The notes under the pieces were generated by a model that was not told the DNA's origin, made no database searches, and saw nothing but the letters and a program-made list of their open reading frames with translations. From the NCBI RefSeq assembly GCF_031755915.1, contig NC_083379.1:44648001-44712000 (forward strand): DNA of 64,000 bases, in the 5' to 3' direction. Origin of the DNA: Ziziphus jujuba. Taxonomy: Eukaryota; Streptophyta; Magnoliopsida; Rosales; Rhamnaceae. Both the position numbers and the translations under genes were made by a program. Below are positions 23,641-35,932 of this stretch, piece after piece; the stretch's first letter is position 1; each line of letters opens with the position of its first letter.

Positions 23641-24047
23641 TAAAAGAATACTGTTTAAGAGATTTGCAAAAATAAGCTATACAAGAAAAATTATATAATT
23701 GAACAACAACCTTGTATAATTGAATTTTATTGTTATGTAAACATAGATTAATAGTTGTTATTTATTTTTCATGAGTAGCATTTAAACGTACAGTATAATT
23801 CAGATAAAATATACACGCAGTATTAATGGCGACTCTGGTCAGTCCGACATTCAGCGACCCTTAACGGACGTGTCGCGTGTTTTTTGTTTTTAGTGACTTT
23901 TTGAGGTCGACAGTTTTTGGATGCATCGTATATTTATTGAATTTTTACTGACGCATTAACCTCATAGTTGCATTTTTGTTTTTTCAGACGCATTTGTTTC
24001 ATAACGTCGCTAAGTGAGTGTCGCCAGATATCAATTTTTGCATAGTG

Positions 24048-26444
24048 TGCATATTGCAACTCACTTATATGTAGCAATTTCTTTACCGAATCAAAACTGG
24101 TAGTTTTATTGTATCCAGAAATTACTTCAATAATTCACAGACGTTATTTATGCTAGTGCTTTTATTTTATTATCAATGAACTTGAAATCCCACTCTAGGA
24201 TTTGTTACTAACCTTATTTGAGATTTACAACAACTTCTTTGTCTATATTCCTCACTTTTCCAATAAAAAAAAAAGCTAGCTTTCTGTGAGAAAATATTAA
24301 GAATTTATATATGATAGCACATCTGTATGTAGAATTATTTTTATCGACTCAAAGCAGGTAGTTTTGTTATATATATATATATCCATAATCCACTTTAAAA
24401 ATTTATAAACATTATTTGTGTGTTTGTGTGTGTGTGTGTGTGCGTGAGAGGAAAAAAAAAAAAAAAAAAAAAAAAGGGGAAGGAAGAAGTGAAAATCCCC
24501 CATATGAAGCCCCAATCCCATTCTATGACCTTGTCGTTCACGTGGGATAAAAAGATGATTTGTTCAGTAGCATTCGGTTCTCTTTGAGTGGGTGAATTTG
24601 CTATCTGGCAGACCTCATATCTTCCTCCTTAATGCATCCAATATAAAAACTTAGGACAGCCCATGTCTAATGCATTGCACGAAAGATATTTTTTATATAC
24701 AGATAGTAGTCTACTCTCCACCTAAAGGATTTTACTTTGACCAAAGCTGGGAAGGCATGGAAACTAAAACAATTACGTTTCAATGCCTTTTCCACATTCT
24801 AGATTATATAACAAAGCTGTATATATATATATATATATGTATGTATTTGTATTTGCCAGCTATTTACCAAAAAAATATATATATTTTTACCAGCTCCTTA
24901 TAGGTTACGAAAATAATTCTTATAAACAAATTTAAAATGGTGAAATTGTGGGATTACGTACCAATCAAAAGCATCATATAGCTTATACTGAGATTACTTA
25001 TCTTAATTAATTAGTTAAAACATTGAAAGTTGAAAACAAACTGAATTAATTATGCATATTAGAGAGTGTGTAATTAATATGGCAAATTCGTAAACCACCC
25101 ATACTTTGAGCTTAATTAAATAGTCACATGGCTAAGCACAAGCTGGTTGGGCTATCTTTTGCATAGGCTTAGCTAGCTAGGTAGGTTCCTTCTTCTTACT
25201 CTTGTTCTTGTCTCTTGACTTTTATCGTGGGGTTGGTCAAAATAGGGTGTGTAATGCGTTCTAGCCACCAGAATTCCCATTTTTCAAGTAATCTTATTCT
25301 TATATGCAAAGGTTTTTGTGTTGGTCAAAATTTCCATTCTTTTTGCTATCTCTTATTTACATTTAATTTAAAAGCTAATTAAAATAACCATTTTTAGTTT
25401 CTCACCTTATAAATTAATTACAAAGTCAAAAAATGGACCACTTGAGCTGTTTTCCATTAATCTTCTCAAAGGTTATATCATACGCATGCCTAGCAAGGCT
25501 AGCTACATGACCTGAACTCAATTGCTATAGGGCTTTACGGCTTAAGTAAAAACTAGACTCATAAATGAAATCCTGACAAGTCATATTGATATTGTCGTAA
25601 CAGTTATCTTTCTCAGATTAAATAAGAATTATCAATTATATATTCACCAAAAAAAAAAAAAACAGAATTATCAATTATATTTTAATTATAACCACTTTCT
25701 AATGTACTAAATAATTATATTTTAATTTTAAATTGCTTAGCCAAGGGTGACTGGAATGATGGATCCAGAAGTGTAGGCCCAAGATTTACTTTAACGTGGG
25801 CTAGCTTGGGCCAACAGAACAAGATTAAAACAGATTTGAAAGACAGAAACAAAAGCAAAATCATTTTGGGACTTACATGAGATATCATCACAAAGCTACC
25901 AACTTACAAAAAATGCACGGCTGATCTTTCTATCAATCTCAAAAATCCAAAGAGTTATAGTTGTTTCACCAAAATTACAGCTCACATAAAAGCACCATTC
26001 CTCTACCTAACCAATAAAATCATGATACAAGATGTATCATCCACCACAAAAATGACGAAGAAGAAGAAAATGCTAAAAAAGAAAAAAAAGAAAAAAAATT
26101 GATTGGACCCGTGAACTCAAAATGTTGTACCCCCCAAAGAATCTAAAAGAAGCACGGGTTGGGAGTGAGAGGGAGACCTTGGTTGGCTTTTATTGCCCCT
26201 AAATCTCTATCCAACTCAGTGAAGTGAGTCCGTGAGTCTCTGATAAAAGGTATTGGTTTGCATTTTCCTGTTTCAACTGGCCTATATATGTATACACACA
26301 CACACAACGTATGGTATGAGTAATTAAAACAGTAGTAATTGATAAGAACATCATTTCAATATATAGTGGGGCGGTTATGGGCATGGGCTGCAATTGCTAC
26401 CCAATTTGGTTGCCTGAGAGATTTGATCAGTTTGTGTGTTATTT
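24048..26444. other. intergenic region
   Basis: No gene is supported. Contents are a (TG)n run at about 24418-24443, a poly-A run at 24453-24475 and (TA)n runs near 24363 and 24822. The last 200 bases before 26445 probably hold the promoter and leader of the small gene there. Confidence 0.6.
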
Positions 26445-27119
26445 ATGGATAAGATCTGCTGCTCCATTGAACTGGAGCCTAGGACTTTAAAGCAAGGACA
26501 GCTCAATCACGTTAGGGTAATTTACCTCTTTTCCGTGTCTTCTTCTTCTTCTTCTTTCATTTGTTTTGTTTTCTTTGTTCTTGTTTTTGGCTCAGAAATT
26601 AAAAGATTGGTTGTGATATATTTGGCATCAAATCTTTAGGCTGAATTTTCTGTGTCCTCCTGAAGATAGAAGTAGTGTTTGATATATGCATTAAATTTAG
26701 AAACACAAAAATAGTTTGTTGGGTTTTATTAATTAATTAAATCCATGATTGAGTTCATAATTACAGGAAGTGGCCGCAGATGTTGTTCAAAAATTGGAAC
26801 CCCATGAAGCATCGACCTTGTTCGTTGAGGTGCGTGCTTAATTTCACATAAATTCATACCAAATAATTTTGTATAATTGAAAATCGAACTATTTATTTGA
26901 AAGTATACTCTCAATTTGAATATTTCTATGCATATGCAGGGACTGAGAGCAGTGGATTCAACGAAAAAGATGGAGCAGAAAATTGATGAAGAAGTAGTGG
27001 TGGAGTTCAAGGAGAAGACTGAATTGATTGAAAGACCTTGCCAATGCGCATGCCTTAATACCAATTCAGAGACTCCGGTTGAACACGAGCTTAAAGAACC
27101 TCTTTCAGCCCCATTTTGA
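26445..27119 (+). CDS. small three-exon gene of unknown function (104 residues)
   Basis: Exons 26445-26516, 26767-26829 and 26940-27119 join in phase 0 at GT-AG sites to give 104 residues. The start reads MDKICCSIELEPRTLKQGQL; the middle (NHVREVAADVVQKLEPHEAS, then TLFVEGLRAVDS) looks helical and amphipathic; an acidic/basic stretch follows, with a late CQCAC cysteine cluster. No signal peptide or membrane segment is visible. The frame staying open across two junctions, with a good ATG and stop, suggests a real gene. I do not recognise the family, and the model could differ at its ends. Confidence 0.6.
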
Positions 27120-28122
27120 ATCACTTTTTAAGTCTCAGTGCATTCAATTACATAGTGTTGCTCATTTTACATTTCATTCTTTAGGTATAAATGTATTGTA
27201 AACAAACTGCTAATTATGGATGATTTATGATTTGGCAATAAATGTGACCACTTGTATGCACACCTTTTTTATTTTTTTACCAATAGTTCTACTCTGATTG
27301 AATGTAAGGATTTTATTTTTTTAGTTTTTAAATTACAAGAGAAGGGAGCTTTTTTTAACCCAGTTAAAGATTAAATTTTAAATTTAAAAATATATTTTTA
27401 AGTGAAATCAAATTTATGAATATGATTAAATATAAAAGTTAGCATTAATTTCTTTTATCAAAATTTGGATATAAAATGCCTTAGACAATAATTGTCATTA
27501 TTTTTTCGTATTATAATTTTGAACTTAAATTTTCAATTCTAATTACAGATTTAAAGAAAAAAATATTAAATTGCAAAGGATTTGAGAAAGTTGTATTCGT
27601 TAAAAATATATACAATATTTGTTCAACATTCTTAATGCTGTCACTCAAGTCACAGGCTAGGGCTACATTTTTTTTTTTTGGGCAAAAATAAATAAAATAT
27701 GATAAGTTTTTGTTTTTGAATGAAAAAAGGAAAGTTTTTAATTAGATATGAAATTACAGCAAATGGGGCAGTTAATTTTCATTTTTTAAACTAAAACATA
27801 AGTATTGATAAATCATTATAAAAAAAAAAGAAGAAATTTTTACAACATAAAAATAATGTCACTTCCCAAAATAATTATTTAAATAAAATTCAAATTTCGT
27901 TATCTTAATTATGACTTCAATTTTTCAATGCGAGCGAATAAAATTTTAGTGGCGAAAATATCCTTAAAAAGAGGCCAACAATTTTGAAGTTCAAAGCGGA
28001 AAAAGGAAAAAGAGAGGAGCGGGATAAGGTTTATTTCGTCATTTTGTAAAAAAAGAAATGGAAAGTAAAAAATTTAGTGAGAGAGAAGACCAAAATTTGA
28101 ATTGGAGCAGCAAAGCAGGGTT
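27120..28122. other. intergenic region and NUP35 promoter
   Basis: AT-rich sequence with no supported open frame. The first part is probably the 3' UTR of the small gene. The last 150 bases before 28123 are likely the NUP35 core promoter. Confidence 0.6.
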
Positions 28123-28131
28123 TTAGGGTTT
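28123..28131 (+). promoter_or_regulatory. telo-box motif in the NUP35 leader or promoter
   Basis: TTAGGGTTT, the complement of the telo-box AAACCCTAA, lies about 90 bases before the proposed leader intron of NUP35. It fits a constitutively expressed gene active in dividing cells. Confidence 0.35.
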
Positions 28132-28214
28132 CAAAAATCAAGGGGTTGTTCGTAAGAAGTTGCTGGTTCCAAATCTACTGAAACCCCGTTCTAATTGAAT
28201 CCGCCATTTCTCAG

Positions 28215-28714
28215 GTACTCTCTCTTTTTCTCTGCACTCGTTTTCCGCGAAAACGCTTTGAAAAAAAAAAAAAAAAGGAATGAAGAAAATGGATTTTAAT
28301 GGATTATTGTTTTATTTCGTTGTTTATGTTCCGAGGAAACTGTAGAGGTTCGAGCTTGATTCTATATGGGGCTAAACACATTCTTGGTTTAGCTAATTCG
28401 GTTTGCAATTTGTGTTTTGGTTTCTCTTTGATATATTCCTTGGTGGAGTAATTCGTGAATCAATCTATCAACTAACTGATCATTGATGGCTATCCAATTT
28501 TATTCATTATATTTGCAACTATATATTTTTGGCTTTCAGTTCGAAAATCGTCCTGCCAATGTTGCGGGATTGCGGGCTTAGCTTAGCTAAGCTAGCTGAC
28601 ATATTTGTTTTTGTTTCTTTTTTAGTTGATTAATTGGTTTTATTCTAGAGTTCTTATTTTGCTGATACCGGAAAAGATTTAAGAGGGATTATTCTATTGC
28701 ACGTGTCTTTGCAG
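28215..28714 (+). other. proposed 5'-UTR intron of NUP35
   Basis: A donor (TCTCAG then GTACTC) at 28215 and an acceptor (TGTCTTTGCAG) ending at 28714 bracket a T-rich 500-base segment. The start codon follows 30 bases later. Inferred from splice signals and composition only. Confidence 0.55.
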
Positions 28715-28743
28715 ACTCAGTACTTCATTAGAAGGTTTATAGG

Positions 28744-30976
28744 ATGAGTACCACAGTACATAGAACTCCCAAATCTGGTAGGCAATCATTGTTTTTCCAG
28801 GATTTGGCTACACCTGTTTCCGCCCGAAGAGGAAAATTTTCAAATCCAGGCCAGGCTGCTGCAGTATCTGCCCTATGGCGTGAGAACTTTGGGGGTTCAG
28901 ATCTTCCACCTCCTCCTGTTTATACGCTCGAAGACCGTGCAGATTTTTCTCCTGAATCTGGAATTCCTGATTATCCTGTTTCACCAGAAGCCAAATCAGA
29001 CCCCAGAACTCCAGTCCGAAGTGCTAGTCGGGATTTCTCAACTCCATTGAAAAGTAAATCGGATGCAATCACTTCCCATGCGATGATGAGCGGGCAGCAG
29101 ACGCAGCAGAGTCCAGCAAGTTTTAATTGGTGGTCACCTTCAAAGAGTGGAACTGACCAAGATGAGAAGGGAAAGAGTTCGCCTGTGGAGGGTGTTGTTC
29201 AGCCTGGTGCATTGATCACTCTTCCACCTCCAAGGGAAGTTGCAAGGCCAGAGGTACCGAGGAATACCTTGCCTGCAGGGAACCTCAATGAGGAAGAATG
29301 GATTACTGTTTATGGGTATTGTTTTATCTCATTTTTGTTACTTTATCAATCTAATTGTTGGGTTTATTCTGTTAGTTGATTACTTTGTATATGATGCTCA
29401 ACTTTTTACATTCTCAGTTGCATATCTCAGCCTGAATGTTGATTTTGTGAGGGTTTTGATCTTTAAGAAAAATCTCTAGTGAAATGTGATGTTTGACGTT
29501 AGGTAGTACTTAGGACTATTTCAAATCAAGCCTAGATCTTAGCCATAACCTGATTATGTACATCATATGGCAAGAGATGCAGTGTGGCATGCAAGATTAT
29601 GGTCCTCAATTATTTTGTATAGTTCACCGAAGCTAGTTGCTCTTTTCCAAGTAAAAGCTAAATAATATGCCGGAAAGGAAAGAATTATAGTATGGTTGTA
29701 GTCACGATAAATAGATGTTATGAATTAGTCATGTTGCTTTTTACTATTGAAATGGTTACTAACTAATGCAAATTAAGGTTGGAATGGGGGTTATGTTTGG
29801 ATTGTGTTATCTACAACTCCATCTATCTATCTGGTATATGTTGTTTTCTCCTTTAAATTTGGATTATGGATGGAATAGATAGAAGTGGCTAGCATGACTA
29901 GTTGATGTTCCTTACCTTCCAGGTAATTGGGTCTTATTTGAGGCTGGCGCCCTTTTAAACCTTGTTTATTTTTTTGAATAAACAGCCAATGTTGCAAGGA
30001 GTAGGAATGTATCCTGAAGACACTAGTCACATAATAGTTGTTAATATTGTTCTTTTCCAGGTTTTCTCCGGCTGATACAAATATGGTTCTGAGGGAGTTT
30101 GAAAAATGTGGTATGATTTTGAAACATGTTCCTGGTCCAAGAGATGCTAATTGGATGCACATTTTATATCAGGTTCTTCTTTCCTATACCTTCTAGTTTG
30201 ATGACTGTTCATTTTTTGAATTGAGCTTTGATTTTATAATTCTTCCATTGTTGGCAAACAAGAATTCGTCAGACTATAAGGAACGGATGCCAAATGGTGA
30301 ATTAAAGTATATATGGTGTTAAACTTAAAATTTAAGGGAAATTGAAGAATCAACCAAGCTGAATCACAGCTATTGTTGTATTTATTTATTTATCCTTCTT
30401 ACTATTCCATAGTTCCTAATTAATAAAGTGTGCTTTATTTGTGAAATAAAGTGAAGTTTTTTGGTTGAATTATGCATTTCCAGATTGAATTGTTTGGCTG
30501 AACACTTACATTGAGATAAGCTAGAAGATTTCATTGTTTAGAATAAGTTAAAATGTCTTAATAGAATTATTTAAATAAAATATATTAGTACTTCTTCCCA
30601 ACAACCAAGCATCCTTTTAATATGTGGTGTCTGACTCAAGCTTCTCAATTATTTGTTGCCGGTGCAGAACCGATCTGATGCTCAGAAGGCTCTAAGCAAG
30701 AATGGAATGCAGATTAATGGGATACTGATTGTAGGTGTGAAGCCATTAGATCCAATGCAGCGCCAAGCTTTGAATGATAGGCTCAACAATCAGGGCTTCA
30801 TGACTTTACCACCTCCATCATCTGCAAAAAATGCAGAATTCAATGCATTGAGAGCCTCCTCTCACCCTCACTATCTTCAAAATGGCAATACAACTGTACG
30901 GCAGTCTGGAGGTGCCATTGCCTCCCCAACAAAGTCGTTGGTGTCCAAAATCGTGGATTTGATGTTTGGAGTTTAA
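28744..30976 (+). CDS. NUP35: nuclear pore protein NUP35 (NUP53 homologue, MPPN/RRM-like domain)
   Basis: Exons 28744-29315, 30061-30172 and 30668-30976 give 330 residues, close to other plant NUP35 proteins. The N-terminus has RQSLFFQDLATPVSARRGKF and a disordered Ser/Pro-rich part with many SP/TP sites. The RRM-like Nup35/MPPN domain starts near residue 180 (NEEEWITVYG), crosses both junctions (FSPADTNMVLREFEKCG and NRSDAQKALSKNGMQINGIL) and ends near 265. The C-terminus (SLVSKIVDLMFGV) is short and amphipathic, as in family members that touch the nuclear envelope. The protein acts in the inner ring of the nuclear pore, with NUP93 and NUP155. The ATG follows an in-frame upstream stop. Its right-hand neighbours are CASPL3A and FTSHI2. 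Confidence 0.95.
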
Positions 30977-33318
30977 GTGTTCTTATCACCTAGTTGTTAA
31001 GATGGTATATTGTGTGAGCAAAAATAACTTTTGCGGCTATTCAATTTACACAGATTTAACGTTGCATCCGATTCCTGTCAGACCAAAGGTTGTGAGTCCG
31101 ATTTTCCCTTTCCCTTACAGATATCTGTTTTTCACACTTTACAGTAGTGGCTGGAGGCTGTTATATGATAAACATGAAATGTGGAGCTGGTAGTTTCTGT
31201 GTACAACATATTTTCTATAACACTGTATGATTGGAATAGGAAATATCTTTGCTCTCGAAATTGAAGGGGCATTTTCATCATATTTGCTTCATATCCGAAC
31301 CTTTATATGTGTCAATCACCTATAGAAACTGTTAGAACGATCTCAATGTTTCATTGATAAAAATCTAAGGGTAAACGTTTAACAATCTCCTAAGAAATTA
31401 TTGCATAATGTGGATGTTTAACGGATGGATCCAGCTCCAAAAAACGAACCTCCCCATATATATATATATATATATATATATGCGTGCAAAAGGGTTTGTG
31501 GTTAGCAGAGATCCTGAAAAGATGCAAGAAGTTATTTACCTTTTTCTGTTTTTATTTTTGTTCTAGTTTTCTGTTCTTTTGTAATGATGGAAGTTAGCAA
31601 TCACGGCAATTGGTACTCCATTCTTTCATTCATAAATAAGCATAATGATAGCTTCTTGTAATCATGCATCACAATTTGATTCCCATTTATTGAATTTATG
31701 TCATACATTTAATCATACATAAATAAATTCCATGCCTTAGACAACGACTACTAAACAATTATTTTGCAGTCTCCCAATCACTGATAACTGATAAGTGAGA
31801 AGGGATATGATCCTGAAATTCAGGGCTGGTAAGGCCAAAATGACCTTCAATTGAGATAAGGAGCTGTGTGTTCAACACTTCAACTTCAAACAAAGCCTTT
31901 GAATGCCGCACATGATATATGCGGTGCAGGGAATGATGCAAAATCATCGACTTACAAGCCCTTCAATAATGCGATGCATTCTATTTTATGGTAGCTGGGT
32001 GGTGATTCTGATGTGTTGCCATGGCAGACGCCGCTGCCATAAATTTTGATGTTTAGTATGGCTTAGCTAAGCATTTACTATATGATACTCTTTCTAGCTT
32101 CTGCGTCACATTGAAGTTTTCCCTCTCTTTGAGGTTTTCTAAACTCGGACTTAGTGCGGCAAACTCGGTCACACTGGGCAGTGGAGCCCAATAAGATGTC
32201 ATAACCTAAGCCACAACAAAAAACAATGCATCAATTCCATTGCTCTGTTCACTCACGGGTGTTCATCCCATCTGAACCACTATATTCCCCCACGTGTCGT
32301 TATTATGTCGCTAAGATCATCCACACTATTCCTTGCAAAATTGGGTTTGTTTATTTATTTGTCGTTATTTTTTAATCGAATTTTCCTTAGTTTTGTAGAC
32401 TTTAGAATACATTGGAAAATAGTAGCAAGAATTTTGCTTAAATTTTCAACTTAGTCCTCTTCCTTCCCTTTCTCTATCCTTTTTTTTTTTCTGTTATTTT
32501 TTTAAGGTTATTGGATATTATCGTAATTCCATACGCACTTAAATCTTTAGTCATTCAAACAATAGTCCTCAATGTCGTCGCTGTTGTTGTTGTTATTATT
32601 ATTATTATTATTATTTGCCTAAGCTCTTATTGGGCTTAAAAAATAAAAATAAAAATACATAATGCACTAAAATATAGAGCTAAACAAATAATGGACATTT
32701 AAGATAATAGATCGCCACATTTGTTATCTTTATTGATAAAATGTGGTGATAATAAATACTTAATCATATTATATGAAGAGTTGACAGGAGTGGATGGTTC
32801 AAAACACCTCTTAAAGCATATGGAAAGTGGAAACACGTAATTATTCAAAGTAATATAATATAATTTTATATTACTCAACAAGTAGAACAAATTATGATAA
32901 GCTTGTAGTTTAAAGAAGAATGAGAAATAAAAAAGGAATTAAAGAAAGTCATGTCGGTTACATATATTTTATAAAAAAAATAAAAAAATACAGTTGCATG
33001 ACAAAAATAGTGGGGCAAATAGATTTTGAGTAAAAACAAAGATTTATTAATGAAATATGAGATATGTGGTTGGTTCCATATTTTTTCTGTTTATAAATTA
33101 TTAAATTGTTAATACACAAAATTGATTCAGCAGGAAAATAAAAATAAAATTGACATGCAATAAAATAAAAATTAAAAAAAAAAAAAAAAAAAGGGGAACC
33201 GGAGGGTTGTCTGCGTCTTTTTAAAACCCCACTCCGCCAACTTCCCACACACACATAAAAAACAAACAAACTCAAGCAAGACTTCCATCCACTACTCTCT
33301 ACGCTACACTTAGAAACA
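30977..33318. other. intergenic region between NUP35 and CASPL3A
   Basis: NUP35 3' UTR probably reaches about 31.25 kb. A (TA)n run lies at 31458-31481 and an (ATT)n run near 32590-32612. A minus-strand frame at 31759-31947 translates to 62 residues that I do not recognise; it lacks neighbours that would extend it. CASPL3A promoter sequence should lie after about 32.9 kb. Confidence 0.55.
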
Positions 33319-33319
33319 C

Positions 33320-33358
<39 letters not shown>
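33320..33358 (+). repeat. (GA)n microsatellite in the CASPL3A leader
   Basis: A nearly pure GA run ends two bases before the CASPL3A start codon. GA/CT tracts are common in plant leaders and can bind BPC/GAGA-type factors. Confidence 0.85.
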
Positions 33359-33359
<1 letters not shown>

Positions 33360-33361
<2 letters not shown>

Positions 33362-33815
33362 GGTGAGTGGCCGGAAAACGACGTCGTTGGATACAGAGGT
33401 GGCGGACGAGAAGGTGGTGGTGGTGGAGAATGGGACAACGGGTGGGTCGTCAGGCGGGTCGGTGAGGCAAGCGGGTGAACAGAAAGCAGCCTTGATGATC
33501 CGGAAAGCTGACGTGGCGCAGGTGGTGGTGAGGTTGTTGTGCATGTCCACGTCTTTAGCAGCGCTCTTGTTCATGGTCACAGCCAAGGAGTCTAGCACTG
33601 TCTCCATTTACGGCTTTTCTCTTCCTGTATATTCCAAGTGGTCCTTCTCTGATTCCTTCGAGTAAGCAATTTTAATAACTTCCTTATAGTCCTTCTAACC
33701 ATGAAAATTTACTCTAAATTTCTGGACTCAATGATGGAGTAGTTTTTACCATTTCATTTAGCACAGCAAGTAAAGTGGATTTTTTTTTTTTTAAAAAAAA
33801 ACAAATTTAGTTTGA

Positions 33816-33848
<33 letters not shown>

Positions 33849-35932
33849 TATGTTTCATCTGCTTGGGAGTTGAGACTTATCACCACCCAACTCGATGAAA
33901 TTGATGCAAAATAGATTTCTATGTTCTTTTTCAATATTTTGTTTTCCCAAATGTGAGTTTGAGATTTTGGTTTCCTTTAAATCTTTAGTTGGATTTTAAT
34001 ACCCAAAGGAAGTGTGGAAAGCGAAAGTAAAAGAATTTATTTTTGTTAGCTTTGTTGGCTCTTTATAGAAATCAGAAAAGAAATAGTTGATAAAGGAAGA
34101 CTTTTTCTTCTTAATGGTTCCCAGCTCCCAAGAAATAAGGATTTTTTACTCGAATTACTTTGCTTCATTTTCCTGCATTTTCTTACCAACCAAAAGGAGC
34201 AGATTCATGTTGCATTTCCTTTTTCTTTTTTTTCCTTTGAAAACTTGTCCTTGGTTTTGGATTTATTTACGGGGTTTTCACATAAATGACCGGAAAAGGC
34301 GGGCCTTTTCTTAATTAATTAGACTAGTTTGTCATGTTTTAAGGGTTTTGATCACTATTGATTAGCACAAAAATGGGTTTTACTCAGTCGATCGAGTTCT
34401 AACTTGAAATTATCCTTTTTGTTTGGCACCTCCATATAACAACAAATTTGTGGTACTCCCAATTTCCAGCTTCATAGAATTTGAATGAACAGAATCACAC
34501 CCGTGAGTGCTTTTATTTCTTTTCTCTTGTCTTTTTTTTTTTTTTTATTTAAATTTTCTACCACTTTTTATTTTATTTTTTGGTTTGTCTCTTTTACATA
34601 CTTCTCTTTAGTTTATTTGGATTTATGGAAAATTCACTTTTTCTTTTCTACTTGGATGTAACCATGAAAGCTCTGTCTAACTGTGTGTAATCTGAGTGAA
34701 ATTCTCTTGCTTATTGGACCCTCTTTGAACGTTGAATCTCACTTTCAGGTGACAGTAGTTTGGACTTTGGAATATCGTGAACTACATTTTACAAAACTAC
34801 TGTCCTAGTGTAATAAATGCTAAAACAAAAACTAAATTTCAAATGAGATTCATATACAAGTCATTCAATCTGTGTGAGTCTTCAATTAGGTGGCTTGCAA
34901 AGCTAGTTGCGTAGTTTGAATAACATGACTTGAGGCTTTTAACTTAATATAGGCGTGTCATTTTGCTAATTAAAAATTGTGCTGAGCAGGTATCTGGTAG
35001 GAGTTTCGGCTGCTGTTGCAGCTCACTCATTGCTGCAATTACTCTTAAGCACATCGAGGCTGCTGAGAAAGTCTCCGGTGATTCCCTCAAGAAATCATGC
35101 ATGGCTTCTTTTTGCCGGTGATCAGGTAGAGTTAATGGACCTTTACGAGCTGATAGTTTAGCTCTTATCGTCTACAATGTTACAGTTCTTGAGCAGAATG
35201 CTTCAAGAAAAGGCCATGTGGAAAGTGTGTTTTCATTCATACCTGCAACAATATTTTTGTTTTCTTATGTTTATTTTGCTGAGGTTTTACTGATGCTACA
35301 ATGATCAAATAGAGTATTTAGTAACTATTATTAATTTGGTGTGGTCCGGTTAGATGATGTGGTGCCAATATTGGCAGGTCCATTGTTACTTTTGAGAACT
35401 AATAAATAAATATTTGACAATGTTTCTGGTTAAAAGGCCTATAGGATCCAAGGTCATCTTGGAAGTTTTGATAGTACCCCACCATAGTGGGGTTATCGAA
35501 TTTATAATTTGCTAATATATATATATATATATATATATATTTTTTAATAGCTTCAGTATGCGAGTGATTAGCTCTCTAGGCATTATTCTTTATTAAGTTT
35601 GAGTTACTTAATGAAAATTGAGATGGTCACCAGTTATATACTTCTGGCACCTTGTGCTTTTGCTCCAAAATTTGTTAATGACTGCTATGTAATGTGAAAT
35701 TGTTGGCAAGTTTCAGTTGTTTGCATATGCGATGATGAGCGCGGGATCAGCTGCATCAGGGGTGAGCAACCTGAATCGAACAGGAATCAGGCATACATCT
35801 CTTCCAAATTTCTGCAAAACGTTACAAAGCTTCTGTGACCATGTTGCCATCTCAATAGCCTTTACTTTCTTTGGCTGCTTCTTGCTCGCCGTATCTGCTA
35901 TTCAGGATGTAATATGGCTCTCCAACAACTGA
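33360..35932 (+). CDS. CASPL3A: CASP-like membrane protein, group 3A
   Basis: Exons 33360-33661, 34990-35125 and 35717-35932 give 217 residues. Four membrane helices lie at about 52-75, 102-125, 138-162 and 187-213, with cytosolic ends, the plan of Casparian-strip membrane domain proteins and their relatives. The conserved arginine of helix 1 (R58, VVVRLL) and aspartate of helix 3 (D145, FAGDQ) are present. Exon junctions restore SDSFEYLVGVSAA and AGDQLFAYAMMSAG. CASP-like proteins form plasma-membrane scaffolds; the group-3 role is not well known. The group assignment rests on memory of RKSPVIPSRNHAW and NLNRTGIRHT, so 3A is likely but not certain. It lies between NUP35 and FTSHI2, all on +. 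Confidence 0.92.

Larger units (their letters stand above)
19006..24047. mobile_element. CACTA (En/Spm-like) DNA transposon, non-autonomous
   Basis: The left end is CACTACTAGAAAT, a typical CACTA-superfamily terminus; the right end is TAGTG, reading inward as CACTATGCAAAAAT. Flanking triplets are TGT and TGC, so a 3-base target duplication is only 2/3 conserved. Both ends carry many copies of AGCGACGCATT-type motifs, the expected subterminal repeats bound by the element's own protein. Inside are a decayed transposase-type tail (19900-20142, minus strand) and two tandem arrays (21470-22800 and 22800-23640). No transposase catalytic region was found in the 5 kb, so the copy should depend on another element. 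Confidence 0.8.
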
